This document shows positions 25,080 to 33,848 of a stretch of 64,000 nt of DNA, in pieces (the stretch's first letter is position 1; each line of letters starts with the position of its first letter). The DNA is from an uncultured Clostridia bacterium (GTDB lineage Bacteria > Bacillota > Clostridia > TANB77 > CAG-508): positions 62,001 to 126,000 of the forward strand of contig CALXYJ010000002.1 in assembly GCA_944392945.1 (NCBI GenBank), in the 5' to 3' direction. The notes beneath the pieces are model-generated. The model saw only the letters and a list, made by a program, of their open reading frames with translations. It was not told the DNA's origin and searched no databases. Made by a program: the position numbers and the translations under genes.

Positions 25080-25907
25080 TTAATTTTTTTCCATATATTC
25101 ATTAAGATTTATAATTCCGTTTCTACCTATAAAATTCTTGATTTTTATATCATCTTTATTAATCTTTTCTTTTACATTTTTTAGGTCTCTACCTATTAAA
25201 TACGACTCATATATTTCATTTGTCTCAAAATCATTAATATTGGCTCTATAATTTAATTCATAATTATTTATAAGAATTCCATAAAAAGTTTTATTTATTT
25301 CATAAATATTATTTTCTATATTAATAATTATAGCTTTCCTATTTATTCTATATTTTTTTAATTGCTCTTCTGAGAAATCAATATTTAACATTATGCTTTT
25401 ATTAGCCATGCTTTTTTTCTTGTTATTCATAATTGGTATTACAATAGCTTCTTTTTCATATATTCTATCAGCAAAAATTTTAAATTTTCTAATATTATTA
25501 GTAATAATATTTATTCTTTTTACTTTAAAAATTAGTTCATTGATATAATATAAATTTATATTTGAATAATCATTTACTAATATCGTTAGTTCCATATCTT
25601 GTTTATTAATTCCCAAAACATTTGATAAATATTCTACTATTTCTGGAATTAAATGCTTAAACAATTTTTTCCCATCCAATATGTTTATTCCATTTGAATA
25701 AACAGTATTAATAAAATCTATATTATTTTTATCTTTATCTGCAAGTACAATATTTTTTATATTATCTTTATTTAGTTCTTTTAAAATTTTACCATTTAAT
25801 TTTGGAATTAAATATTTTTTACCATTTTCAAACTCTTCAATTTCTATTATATTTAATAACCTCTTTAAAAGATTTTTCTCACCTTTAGAACTTACATAAC
25901 CTATCAT
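25080..25907 (-). CDS. Unknown 275-residue protein
   Basis: An Asn/Ile/Lys-rich protein that starts MIGYVSSKGEKNLLKRLL. The first half alternates beta and alpha segments (NIVLADKDKNNIDFI, then MELTILVNDY and NIITNNIRKF), which suggests a Rossmann-like fold. No catalytic motif or membrane segment is evident. It lies between greA and the GH18 hydrolase gene, with a terminator between it and the latter. I do not recognise a family. Confidence 0.65.
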   Translation of the reverse strand: MIGYVSSKGEKNLLKRLLNIIEIEEFENGKKYLIPKLNGKILKELNKDNIKNIVLADKDKNNIDFINTVYSNGINILDGKKLFKHLIPEIVEYLSNVLGINKQDMELTILVNDYSNINLYYINELIFKVKRINIITNNIRKFKIFADRIYEKEAIVIPIMNNKKKSMANKSIMLNIDFSEEQLKKYRINRKAIIINIENNIYEINKTFYGILINNYELNYRANINDFETNEIYESYLIGRDLKNVKEKINKDDIKIKNFIGRNGIINLNEYMEKN

Positions 25908-25913
25908 ACAAAA

Positions 25914-25946
25914 ATCACCTTATTCATTTATATTGAACAAGGTGAT
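25914..25946 (-). terminator. Terminator after GH18 hydrolase gene
   Basis: On minus: ATCACCTT, loop of about 17, AAGGTGAT followed by TTTTTG. It lies between the GH18 stop and the next gene downstream. Confidence 0.75.
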
Positions 25947-25952
25947 CTTATA

Positions 25953-27644
25953 TTACTTATTTAACTCATCTTTTACAAATGTCCAGAATTCATCATTTGT
26001 TTCTCTGTCCTTTTCCCAAAATGCAATTCCGGCTAAATTATATTTTTTAGCTAAATTAATTTTTTCTCCTACAGATCTTTCATTTTCTAGCCACATTTTA
26101 TATGTTGCTCCATCTTCTTCATATTCTACATAATATTGTTTTAATTCATCATCCCATGTAGCTACCTGATTTTCTGGAATATTTTTAAATATATCTGCCA
26201 TATTAACTACTTTACTAGTAATTTCTCCGTTTTCTTCTTTCCATAAACGCATATATAAAGGTATTCCTAATATAATCTTATCTGCATCTACATCTTCTTG
26301 TCCTAAGAATTTATTAATATTTGCTTCTACCCAATTATATCCAGCTGTAGTTCCTTCTTTACTAGAACTATTTCCATATTGATCATATGCCATAAAAACA
26401 ATATAATCTGCAAGATCTGCTATTGTATTTCTATCAAAACATAATGACCAGGTTTCTGAACCATCTGGAGCTGTTAGATCAACAGATAAAGTTTTTCCTA
26501 ATTTTTTTAATCTTGGAGCTAGCTCTATTAAAAATCTAGAATACAAATCTTTATCTTCAACATTCATATTTTCAAAATCGACATTTACTCCATCTACATT
26601 ATATTCTTGTATTAAATTTATTAAATCTTCTATCATCTTTTCTCTTTTATCATAATCATTAAGTATTTGTGATGTTGTATCTATTAAAGAATTATTAGAA
26701 AACATTGCCCACACTTGATAATTATTATTATGTGCCCATTCTACATATTCTTTTCCACCATCTGTTGCATTATCATATATCTCACCATTGCTTCCTCTCA
26801 TTAAAGAAAAGAATGAAGGTGAAACTACATTTACTCCATCCATATTTTCTCCTGATCTATCTGGAGCATCTACATATTCTGAATAATAATCCCATACTAA
26901 ATTTACTTTTCCATCTACTTTAGTGATATATTCTCTATCTTCCCTTACTGTCTCTAATTCACCTATATCTTCTTTTCTCACATATCCTATAGTTCCATCT
27001 TTAGCTCTAACTTCAACCCAATCTTCATCATCTTCTAAATAAACTACTTGATCATCTTGTTCTAACTTTTTTAAAGTCCTAGATAATGTTTGTGGTTTAT
27101 ATTTTAAATTAGTTTCTTCTTTTATATTTGCTACTTCTTGTTTCCTATCTAAAGAATCTATAATTATTGTATTGGTATCTTTAATATATTCTAAATCTAC
27201 ATCGTAAACTTTCTCACTTATTTCCGAAAAAGGAAGATATATTGTATCATTCATTTTTAGTGCAGAAGAATTTAAAGTATCTTCTTCTCCATTTATATCT
27301 ATTTTGTTGCTTTCAGTACTTAATTTAGCTATATTTATTTCTGAAGTAGTAATAATTTCTCCATTTTCTTCATTATATTCTATATATTTATCAAAATAAT
27401 TTTTTACATCTTCTAATGAAAAAAATACATTATTATTATCATCTACATATACATCTTTTTTCATTTTAACAGTTACATTATTATTATTTATTAATACTTT
27501 AGTCTTTCCTTCATAATCTTCTACAATATAATCAGGAGCTAAATAAAATACTATTGCAAGCATTGCTAAAAATATTATTACTATGCAACAATTTAATATT
27601 ATTTTTCCCTTTCCTTTGTTTTCTTCCTTCATTCTTTTTGCCAT
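25953..27644 (-). CDS. GH18 glycosidase with stalk and SH3 domains
   Basis: A 563-residue exported enzyme; ATG 27644 is chosen for GAGGAG seven bases upstream. Order: basic N-terminus and one membrane helix (about 18-38); a copper-amine-oxidase-like N-terminal module (about 45-180, VDDNNNVFFSLEDVKNYF and MNDTIYLPFSEISE); an SH3 domain (about 190-230, WVEVRAKDGTIGYV); then a family 18 catalytic barrel with DGVNVDFE near 350-357, whose last Glu is the proton donor. Related YaaH/YdhD proteins cleave peptidoglycan in spore cortex. It may act on cortex or cell wall; the location is inferred. Confidence 0.88.
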   Translation of the reverse strand: MAKRMKEENKGKGKIILNCCIVIIFLAMLAIVFYLAPDYIVEDYEGKTKVLINNNNVTVKMKKDVYVDDNNNVFFSLEDVKNYFDKYIEYNEENGEIITTSEINIAKLSTESNKIDINGEEDTLNSSALKMNDTIYLPFSEISEKVYDVDLEYIKDTNTIIIDSLDRKQEVANIKEETNLKYKPQTLSRTLKKLEQDDQVVYLEDDEDWVEVRAKDGTIGYVRKEDIGELETVREDREYITKVDGKVNLVWDYYSEYVDAPDRSGENMDGVNVVSPSFFSLMRGSNGEIYDNATDGGKEYVEWAHNNNYQVWAMFSNNSLIDTTSQILNDYDKREKMIEDLINLIQEYNVDGVNVDFENMNVEDKDLYSRFLIELAPRLKKLGKTLSVDLTAPDGSETWSLCFDRNTIADLADYIVFMAYDQYGNSSSKEGTTAGYNWVEANINKFLGQEDVDADKIILGIPLYMRLWKEENGEITSKVVNMADIFKNIPENQVATWDDELKQYYVEYEEDGATYKMWLENERSVGEKINLAKKYNLAGIAFWEKDRETNDEFWTFVKDELNK

Positions 27645-27752
27645 TTGTATTCTCCTCATCACAAAATTTTTTTTCTATATTATCATAAAATACTAAATTA
27701 GTGAATAAAATTTTAAAAAATATTATTACTTAACATAAAAGTACTTTTTTTC

Positions 27753-27781
27753 TTTACTTTTATTGGTATCTATGGTATAAT
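27753..27781 (+). promoter_or_regulatory. Sigma-A-like promoter of nfeD-SPFH operon
   Basis: TTTACT, 17-base spacer, TATAAT, about 30 bases upstream of the nfeD-like gene's start with its GGGAGG site. Good spacing and an exact -10. Confidence 0.65.
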
Positions 27782-27810
27782 TTTATTGGATTTTGTAGGG
27801 AGGAATCTTT

Positions 27811-28257
27811 ATGTGGTTAGTTTGGTTAATAATAGCAGGTGTATTATTTATAGGAGAAATTTTAACAGTTGGATTTTTACTATTATGGTTTGCAATAGCA
27901 GCTGTCGTAGCTATGCTCGTTAGTTTTATAACAACTAATATATTTATTCAAATTTTAGTATTTGTAATCGTTTCTGTTATTCTTATTATATTTACAAGAC
28001 CAATACTTACTAAATACACAAAAAATGATAATACTGTAACAAATTCAAATGCAATTATTGGTAAAATAGCACTTGTAACAGAGGACATCTCTTTACTTAA
28101 TTCAACAGGCCAAATTAATGTAGATGGTGAAATTTGGTCTGCTAAAACTATGGATCCAAACTTAACTATTCCAAAAGGTTCTAAAGTAGAAATTATTGGT
28201 ATAGATGGTGTAAAAGCTTGCGTTGCAAGTAATTTTCAAAAACCATCTAATAATTAA
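27811..28257 (+). CDS. NfeD-like membrane protein
   Basis: A 148-residue protein with three N-terminal membrane helices (about 3-75) and a C-terminal OB-fold domain. The latter includes IGKIALVTEDISLLNSTGQINVDGEIWSA, whose GQ..VDGE.W.A stretch is diagnostic of the NfeD family. NfeD proteins act with SPFH proteins in membrane microdomains. The gene is 30 bases upstream of the SPFH gene in one operon. Confidence 0.9.
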   Translation: MWLVWLIIAGVLFIGEILTVGFLLLWFAIAAVVAMLVSFITTNIFIQILVFVIVSVILIIFTRPILTKYTKNDNTVTNSNAIIGKIALVTEDISLLNSTGQINVDGEIWSAKTMDPNLTIPKGSKVEIIGIDGVKACVASNFQKPSNN

Positions 28258-28287
28258 TATATAAAATAAATAAAAGGAGAATTTAAA

Positions 28288-29238
28288 ATGGGAGGAATTA
28301 TTTTTTTAGTAGTTTTTATACTTTTTATTGCCATAATTGCTTATAAATCTATTAAAGTTGTTAAACAATCAGAAGTTTATATTATAGAAAGATTGGGTAA
28401 ATTTCATAAAGTTGCAGATGCTGGTCTTACTATAATTTTCCCTTTTGTAGATCATGTTCGTAGTGTAGTAAGTTTAAAACAACAAACAATGGATATTCCA
28501 CCACAAGGTGTTATTACACAGGATAATGTTACAATAACAATCGATACAGTTGTGTTTTATCAAATAACAGATCCTGCTAAAGCTGTTTACGAAATTCAAT
28601 CTTTAAAAAAGGGTATAGAATATTTAGCAATTACTACTATTCGTGATATTGTTGGTAAAATGACATTGGATGAAACATTTAGTTCAAGAGATTTAATAAA
28701 TCAAAAATTAAGATCTATACTAGATGAAGCAACTGATAAATGGGGTTGTAAAATAGACAGAGTAGAAATTAAAGATATCAATCCACCTGAAGATATTAGG
28801 GACGCTATGGAAAAACAAATGAACGCAGAAAGAAATAAAAGAGCTTTAATTTTACAATCTGAAGGTGAAAGACAATCTGCAATCACTCTTGCTGAAGGTA
28901 AAAAAGCTGCTGCTATTCTAGAAGCTGAAGCAGATAAAGAAGCTAAAATAAGAAGAGCTGCCGGTGAAGCTGAAGCAATTAGAAAAGTAGCTGAAGCCAA
29001 AGCAGAAGAAGTAAGAATGGTATATGAAGCAATCAAAAAGGCAGATCCAGATGAAAAACTTATTCAAATAAAATCACTTGAAGCTCTTGAAGAAGTTGCA
29101 AAAGGTGATGCAAATAAAGTATTTATCCCTTTTGAGGCTACAGCTGCATTAAGTGGTCTAGGAGCTGCTACAGAAATTGTAAAAGATGGAGAGAAAAAAG
29201 CTATAGATAAAAAAATAAAAGATTCAAATAAAGAATAA
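28288..29238 (+). CDS. SPFH/band 7 stomatin-like protein
   Basis: A 316-residue protein with an N-terminal membrane helix (about 3-20), then a band 7 domain (EVYIIERLGKFHKVADAGL, PQGVITQDNVTITIDTVVFY, YLAITTIRDIVGKMTLDETF). A long Ala/Glu-rich coiled coil follows (EGERQSAITLAEGKKAAA), and a C-terminal hydrophobic patch. Such proteins form membrane-bound rings that scaffold lipid microdomains or guard proteases. It is coupled to the NfeD-like partner, the usual pair. Confidence 0.93.
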   Translation: MGGIIFLVVFILFIAIIAYKSIKVVKQSEVYIIERLGKFHKVADAGLTIIFPFVDHVRSVVSLKQQTMDIPPQGVITQDNVTITIDTVVFYQITDPAKAVYEIQSLKKGIEYLAITTIRDIVGKMTLDETFSSRDLINQKLRSILDEATDKWGCKIDRVEIKDINPPEDIRDAMEKQMNAERNKRALILQSEGERQSAITLAEGKKAAAILEAEADKEAKIRRAAGEAEAIRKVAEAKAEEVRMVYEAIKKADPDEKLIQIKSLEALEEVAKGDANKVFIPFEATAALSGLGAATEIVKDGEKKAIDKKIKDSNKE

Positions 29239-29256
29239 TTTAATAATTACAATATT

Positions 29257-29292
29257 AAAGCCAATTAAACTAAAAATAGTTTAATTGGCTTT
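29257..29292. terminator. Bidirectional terminator, SPFH gene / cysteine desulfurase gene
   Basis: AAAGCCAATTAAACT, loop AAAAAT, AGTTTAATTGGCTTT. Perfect 15-base stem between two convergent genes. Confidence 0.85.
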
Positions 29293-29294
29293 AT

Positions 29295-30440
29295 CTATTT
29301 TTCTACTCTTAAATTTGCAACAATTGTTTCTAATGAATCTAATAAATAATCCATATCTTCCTTTGTATTTTCCTTGCCTAATGTTATCCTTACTGCACTT
29401 TTAGCAATATCTTCATTTAGACCCATTGCTAATAATACATTGGATGGTTGTGGCAGTCCACTACTACAAGCAGAACCACTAGAAGTACAAATTCCCCTTT
29501 TATTCAACATTTTTACTATATCTTTTCCATTTGTGTATAAAAAGGATATATTTATATTTCCAGGCAATCTTTCTTTCACATCTCCATTTATTCTTATATA
29601 TGGAATTCTATATTTAATTTGCTCCAAAAAATAATTTCGTAATTCTAACATTTTTTTATTATTTTTTTCTAAATTATTATTTGCCATTTCGATTGCTTTT
29701 CCTAGCCCAACAATACCTGCTACATTTTCAGTTCCTGCTCTTTTATCATTTTCTTGATGTCCACCATTTTGTATTTGGATAAAGTTCACATCTTCTTTTG
29801 CATATAAAGCTCCTACCCCTTTTGGCCCGTAGAACTTATGGGCGGACATTGATAATAAATCTATCCCCATTTCTTTCACATCTATTTTTACATTGCCAAC
29901 TGCTTGAACTGCATCTGTATGGAATATTGCATTATATCTATGTGCAATATTAGAAATTAATTTTATTGGTTGTATTGTCCCTACTTCATTATTTGCAAAC
30001 ATTATAGATACTAAAATAGTTTTTGAATTAATACTATTTTTTAATTCTTCTATATCTATAAAACCATTTTTATCTACGTTTAAATAAGTTACTCTAAATC
30101 CTTCTTTTTCTAATTCTTTACACGTATTCAATACTGCAGGATGTTCTATTTTACTTGTAATAATATGGTTTCCTTTTTTGCGATTTGCTCTAGCCACACC
30201 TTTTAATGCCAAATTATCGCTTTCACTACCACAGGAGGTAAAATATATTTCATTTGGTTTAGAATTAATTGCTTTTGCAACTCTTGCTCTTGCTAAATTT
30301 ATTGCTTCTCTAGATTTAAATCCTAATTCATATAAAGATGATGCATTTCCATAATTTTCACAAAAGTATGGATCCATTTCTTCTTTTACTTCTTTTGCAA
30401 CCGCTGTTGTAGCTGCATGATCAAAATATATTGTTTTCAT
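29295..30440 (-). CDS. Cysteine desulfurase (NifS/IscS type)
   Basis: A 381-residue PLP-dependent enzyme. It begins IYFDHAATTAV, holds SAHKFYGPKG with PLP Lys202, and has the catalytic Cys325 within CTSSGSACSSG. It removes sulfur from cysteine for Fe-S clusters, tRNA thiolation or cofactors. No IscU or MnmA partner is adjacent in this window, so its pathway cannot be read from context. It has its own terminator at each end. Confidence 0.93.
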   Translation of the reverse strand: MKTIYFDHAATTAVAKEVKEEMDPYFCENYGNASSLYELGFKSREAINLARARVAKAINSKPNEIYFTSCGSESDNLALKGVARANRKKGNHIITSKIEHPAVLNTCKELEKEGFRVTYLNVDKNGFIDIEELKNSINSKTILVSIMFANNEVGTIQPIKLISNIAHRYNAIFHTDAVQAVGNVKIDVKEMGIDLLSMSAHKFYGPKGVGALYAKEDVNFIQIQNGGHQENDKRAGTENVAGIVGLGKAIEMANNNLEKNNKKMLELRNYFLEQIKYRIPYIRINGDVKERLPGNINISFLYTNGKDIVKMLNKRGICTSSGSACSSGLPQPSNVLLAMGLNEDIAKSAVRITLGKENTKEDMDYLLDSLETIVANLRVEK

Positions 30441-30500
30441 ATAACATTACCTCTCTTATATAATATTATATGCATATTATTTGCTTATTTTGCAAAAAAG

Positions 30501-30536
30501 AAACACTTAAATACTATTTTTTGTATTTAAGTGTTT
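30501..30536 (-). terminator. Terminator after cyclophilin gene / long operon end
   Basis: On minus: AAACACTTAAATAC, loop, GTATTTAAGTGTTT followed by a C and six T. It ends the long minus-strand operon that includes rsmD through the cyclophilin gene. Confidence 0.85.
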
Positions 30537-30563
30537 TTAATTTTTTCTTATTTATTTTTACTA

Positions 30564-31328
30564 TTAATAACTTAATCCACTATATAATTGTTGTAAATAT
30601 GAATTATAATCAAATGGTGTTACTGTTTCTGGCTTTCCATAATCTACTCCGAAAGTATCAACCCTTACACTTGTTATTACTGGTGGATTTACAGGTGTAC
30701 TTGCTTCTGTATCGCTAGAATCCTCTGAAGTTGTAACTTCTGTTTCATTTAATTTATCTAAGACATCCATTCCTTCTACAACCTTTCCAAATGCTGCATA
30801 ATATCCATTTAAACTAGCATTATCTCCAGTCATAATAAAGAATTGTGAACCTGCTGAATTGTATCCTTCTTCATATAATCCCATTTGGCTATAATCAGAT
30901 CTTGCCATAGAGATTACACCTTTTTCATGTCTTATACTATTTTGATTAAATCCATTTTGCACAAATTCTCCTTTTATAGCATACTCTTCTGTCTCTGATC
31001 CTCCATCTTCTATATCTGATAATGTTGGTGAACCAGATCCAGTTCCATCTTTATCTCCACCTTGTGCCATAAAATCTTTTACAATTCTATGGAATGTTAA
31101 ACCATCATAAAAACCTCTATTAGCCAATGTTATAAAATTTGCAACTGTATTTGGTGCTTGATCTGGATATAGTTCGATTTTCATTGTTCCAAGGCCTTCT
31201 ATTTCCATTGTTGCAATTGGATTTTTCACTTCATATGTAAATTTTTTATATTCTGTATAGGCTACTGTTCCTATTAATACAATTACTAATATAATTGCTA
31301 AAATCATAATTATTTTTCTTGTTTTCAT
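30564..31328 (-). CDS. Membrane-anchored cyclophilin-type peptidyl-prolyl isomerase
   Basis: A 254-residue protein with an N-terminal membrane helix (about 7-25), then a cyclophilin domain: TMKIELYPDQAPNTVANFI, FHRIVKDFMAQGGD near 79-92, GVISMARS and SQFFIMTGD. It has a serine/glutamate-rich stretch near 205-215 (ETEVTTSEDSSDTE) and a C-terminal tail. The R/F/M residues in FHR..FM.QGG and QFF that form the active site are present. It would fold proteins outside the membrane. It is last in the rsmD-to-disA operon, 15 bases after disA. Confidence 0.9.
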   Translation of the reverse strand: MKTRKIIMILAIILVIVLIGTVAYTEYKKFTYEVKNPIATMEIEGLGTMKIELYPDQAPNTVANFITLANRGFYDGLTFHRIVKDFMAQGGDKDGTGSGSPTLSDIEDGGSETEEYAIKGEFVQNGFNQNSIRHEKGVISMARSDYSQMGLYEEGYNSAGSQFFIMTGDNASLNGYYAAFGKVVEGMDVLDKLNETEVTTSEDSSDTEASTPVNPPVITSVRVDTFGVDYGKPETVTPFDYNSYLQQLYSGLSY

Positions 31329-31342
31329 TTGTTACCTCCTAA

Positions 31343-32428
31343 TTATATTAAACCATTGTCAAAAACAAATTGTTCTTGCATTCTCTTTAAAGATTGTTTT
31401 ATTGTTTTAGCTCTTACTTCTCCTATTCCTTCTACCTCATCTAGTTCAGGAATATCTGCTGCTAGAATATGTTGAAAAGATTTAAAAGATTTTACTAAAT
31501 TATCCACTATATTACTAGGAACTCTTGGAATCTTGCTTAAAATTCTATATCCTCTTGTATATACTCCAACTTCATCATAATTATCGAAATTCTCATAACC
31601 TAATATTTTAGCTATAGAAGATGCTTTTAAAAGATCTTCATATGGTAATGCTATTATTTCTTCTAATGCCTCATCTTCAGTTTTGTCCGTTCCTTTACCT
31701 AAATAATCTTTTATTATTAAAAGTTCTTCTACTTCTAATCCTCCAACTAACTCTTCTAATTGCATACTTATTAATCTACCATCATCACCTAATTCAGAAA
31801 TTCCTCTTTGTACTTCATCTACAATTTTCATAACCATTTCTGCTCTTTGTATTGCATTTATTACATTATCTAAAGTGACAATATCATTAAATTCATATTC
31901 ATTTAAAATATTTAGCTTGCTATCAAATACCTTTTTGTATTTTTCTAATGTTTGCAATGCTTGATTCGTTCTATTTAATATAGCAGATGAATCCTGTATT
32001 GTATATCTTAAATTTCCTTTAAATACAGTTATTATATTTCTTCTTTGAGATATACTTATTACTAATGCTCCTGTTTGTTTTGCTGTTCTTTCTGCTGTTC
32101 TATGTCTTGTTCCAGTTTCTTTTGTTGGTATTTCTGGTGATGGAATTAATTGTGCATTTGCATATAATATTTTTTTCAAGTCTGAACTTAAAACTATTGC
32201 TCCATCCATTTTAGCTAATTCATATAATTTTGAAGATGTATATTCTTCATCTATAAAGAATCCTCCATCTACTATATCTAAAACTTCTTTTGCATCCGAA
32301 AAAACTAATAATGCACCAGTTTTTGCTTTTAATATATTATCTAGTCCTTCTCTTATTGGTGTTCCAGGTGAGATTAATTTTAATATATCTGTAACTTCAT
32401 CTTTTTTGCTGATTCGCAATGTAATCAA
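31343..32428 (-). CDS. disA: DNA integrity scanning diadenylate cyclase DisA
   Basis: A 361-residue enzyme that makes c-di-AMP from two ATP. The DAC domain has DGA at 75-77 and the RHRTAER motif at 108-114, both essential. A helical linker (about 150-280) follows, then a C-terminal HhH DNA-binding region (IPELDEVEGIGEVRAKTI). It is directly downstream of radA with a 25-base gap, the conserved neighbour. DisA reports DNA damage during sporulation. Confidence 0.95.
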   Translation of the reverse strand: MITLRISKKDEVTDILKLISPGTPIREGLDNILKAKTGALLVFSDAKEVLDIVDGGFFIDEEYTSSKLYELAKMDGAIVLSSDLKKILYANAQLIPSPEIPTKETGTRHRTAERTAKQTGALVISISQRRNIITVFKGNLRYTIQDSSAILNRTNQALQTLEKYKKVFDSKLNILNEYEFNDIVTLDNVINAIQRAEMVMKIVDEVQRGISELGDDGRLISMQLEELVGGLEVEELLIIKDYLGKGTDKTEDEALEEIIALPYEDLLKASSIAKILGYENFDNYDEVGVYTRGYRILSKIPRVPSNIVDNLVKSFKSFQHILAADIPELDEVEGIGEVRAKTIKQSLKRMQEQFVFDNGLI

Positions 32429-32453
32429 CCCTTTCCAATAACCAATTTATAAA

Positions 32454-33812
32454 CTATCTTAGTTCAATCGCCTTCATAGCCTCATTGATATTTTTCACAC
32501 CAATTATATCCAATTTATATGATTCTTTCAATAGTTTTTTGTTATTTTCTGGTATTATACATTTTTTAAAACCTAATCTTTCCGCTTCTTTTAATCTTTT
32601 TTCTATCATATTAATTGTTCTTACTTCACCTGTTAATCCAACTTCACCTAATACTACTACTCCTTTAGGAATACTTATATTTTTAAAGCTTGAAGCTGTT
32701 GCTAATATAATTCCTAAATCTAAAGCAGGCTCATTAAGTTTTAAACCTCCTACAACATTTAAATATACATCTTGATTTCCTAACATTAAACCTGCTTTTT
32801 TCTCCATTACAGCCATTAATAAGGTTAATCTATTATAGTCTATCCCATTTGCTGTCCTTCTTGGGAATCCAAATATACTTTGTGAAACCAATGCTTGTAG
32901 TTCTACTAAAAGCGGTCTTGTTCCTTCAATTGTTGCAACAACAACTGAACCAGAAGGATTGTCTTCTCTTTCTGAAATTAAAATAGAAGATGGATTTGTT
33001 ATCTCTACCATTCCGTTTTCCTGCATCTCAAACATTCCAACTTCATTAGTAGAACCAAATCTATTTTTTACACCTCTTACCATTCTATAAGAGAAATATC
33101 TTTCTCCTTCTATATATAGCACTGTGTCTACCATATGTTCCAACACTCTAGGCCCAGCTATATTTCCATCCTTGGTTACATGACCTATAATTATCGTTGT
33201 AATTTTTTTTGATTTACAAATTTTCATTATCCTTGCAGTTATTTCTCTTACCTGACTAACACTTCCTGGTGCAGACGAAATTTCCTCAGAATACATTGTC
33301 TGCATTGAATCAATTATTACTAATTTAGGATTTAGCTCTTCTATATTTTCATCTATAATATCAATATCGGTTTCTCCAAGAAATAAAATGTCATCATTTT
33401 TTATATTTAATCTATCTGCTCGTAATTTTATTTGTTCTGCTGATTCTTCTCCAGATACATATAAAACTTTTCCATCTCCCTGTATTTTATCACAAATTTG
33501 AAGTATTAATGTAGATTTGCCTATTCCTGGTTCTCCACCCACTAATACTAATGATCCTTTTACTAATCCTCCGCCCAATACTCTGTCTAGTTCTGCATAA
33601 CCTGTTGTTATTCTTTTAGCATCTTGTCCAACATAACTATTTAATGGTTTTGGTGGCTCTTGAATCTTTCTTTCTTTTTTTCCATTTTCTACTTTATTAG
33701 AAATTTTTTCTTCTACAAATGTATTCCATGAATTGCAAGCAGGACATTTTCCCATCCACTTTGCAGATTCATATCCACATTCATTACATACAAAAATTGT
33801 TTTTGCCTTCAT
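32454..33812 (-). CDS. radA: DNA repair protein RadA
   Basis: A 452-residue RadA/Sms. The N-terminal zinc finger has Cys9, 12, 23 and 26 (CNEC and CPAC). The RecA-like ATPase has Walker A GGEPGIGKST (92-101). The KNRFG motif lies in VKNRFGSTNEVGMF. A C-terminal Lon-like domain ends with VVLGEVGLTGEVRTI. It is a helicase-like factor that promotes branch migration during repair. It is upstream of disA in the same operon. Confidence 0.95.
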   Translation of the reverse strand: MKAKTIFVCNECGYESAKWMGKCPACNSWNTFVEEKISNKVENGKKERKIQEPPKPLNSYVGQDAKRITTGYAELDRVLGGGLVKGSLVLVGGEPGIGKSTLILQICDKIQGDGKVLYVSGEESAEQIKLRADRLNIKNDDILFLGETDIDIIDENIEELNPKLVIIDSMQTMYSEEISSAPGSVSQVREITARIMKICKSKKITTIIIGHVTKDGNIAGPRVLEHMVDTVLYIEGERYFSYRMVRGVKNRFGSTNEVGMFEMQENGMVEITNPSSILISEREDNPSGSVVVATIEGTRPLLVELQALVSQSIFGFPRRTANGIDYNRLTLLMAVMEKKAGLMLGNQDVYLNVVGGLKLNEPALDLGIILATASSFKNISIPKGVVVLGEVGLTGEVRTINMIEKRLKEAERLGFKKCIIPENNKKLLKESYKLDIIGVKNINEAMKAIELR

Positions 33813-33848
33813 ATTGCTCCTTATATATTAAAATCTAATTTATATTTT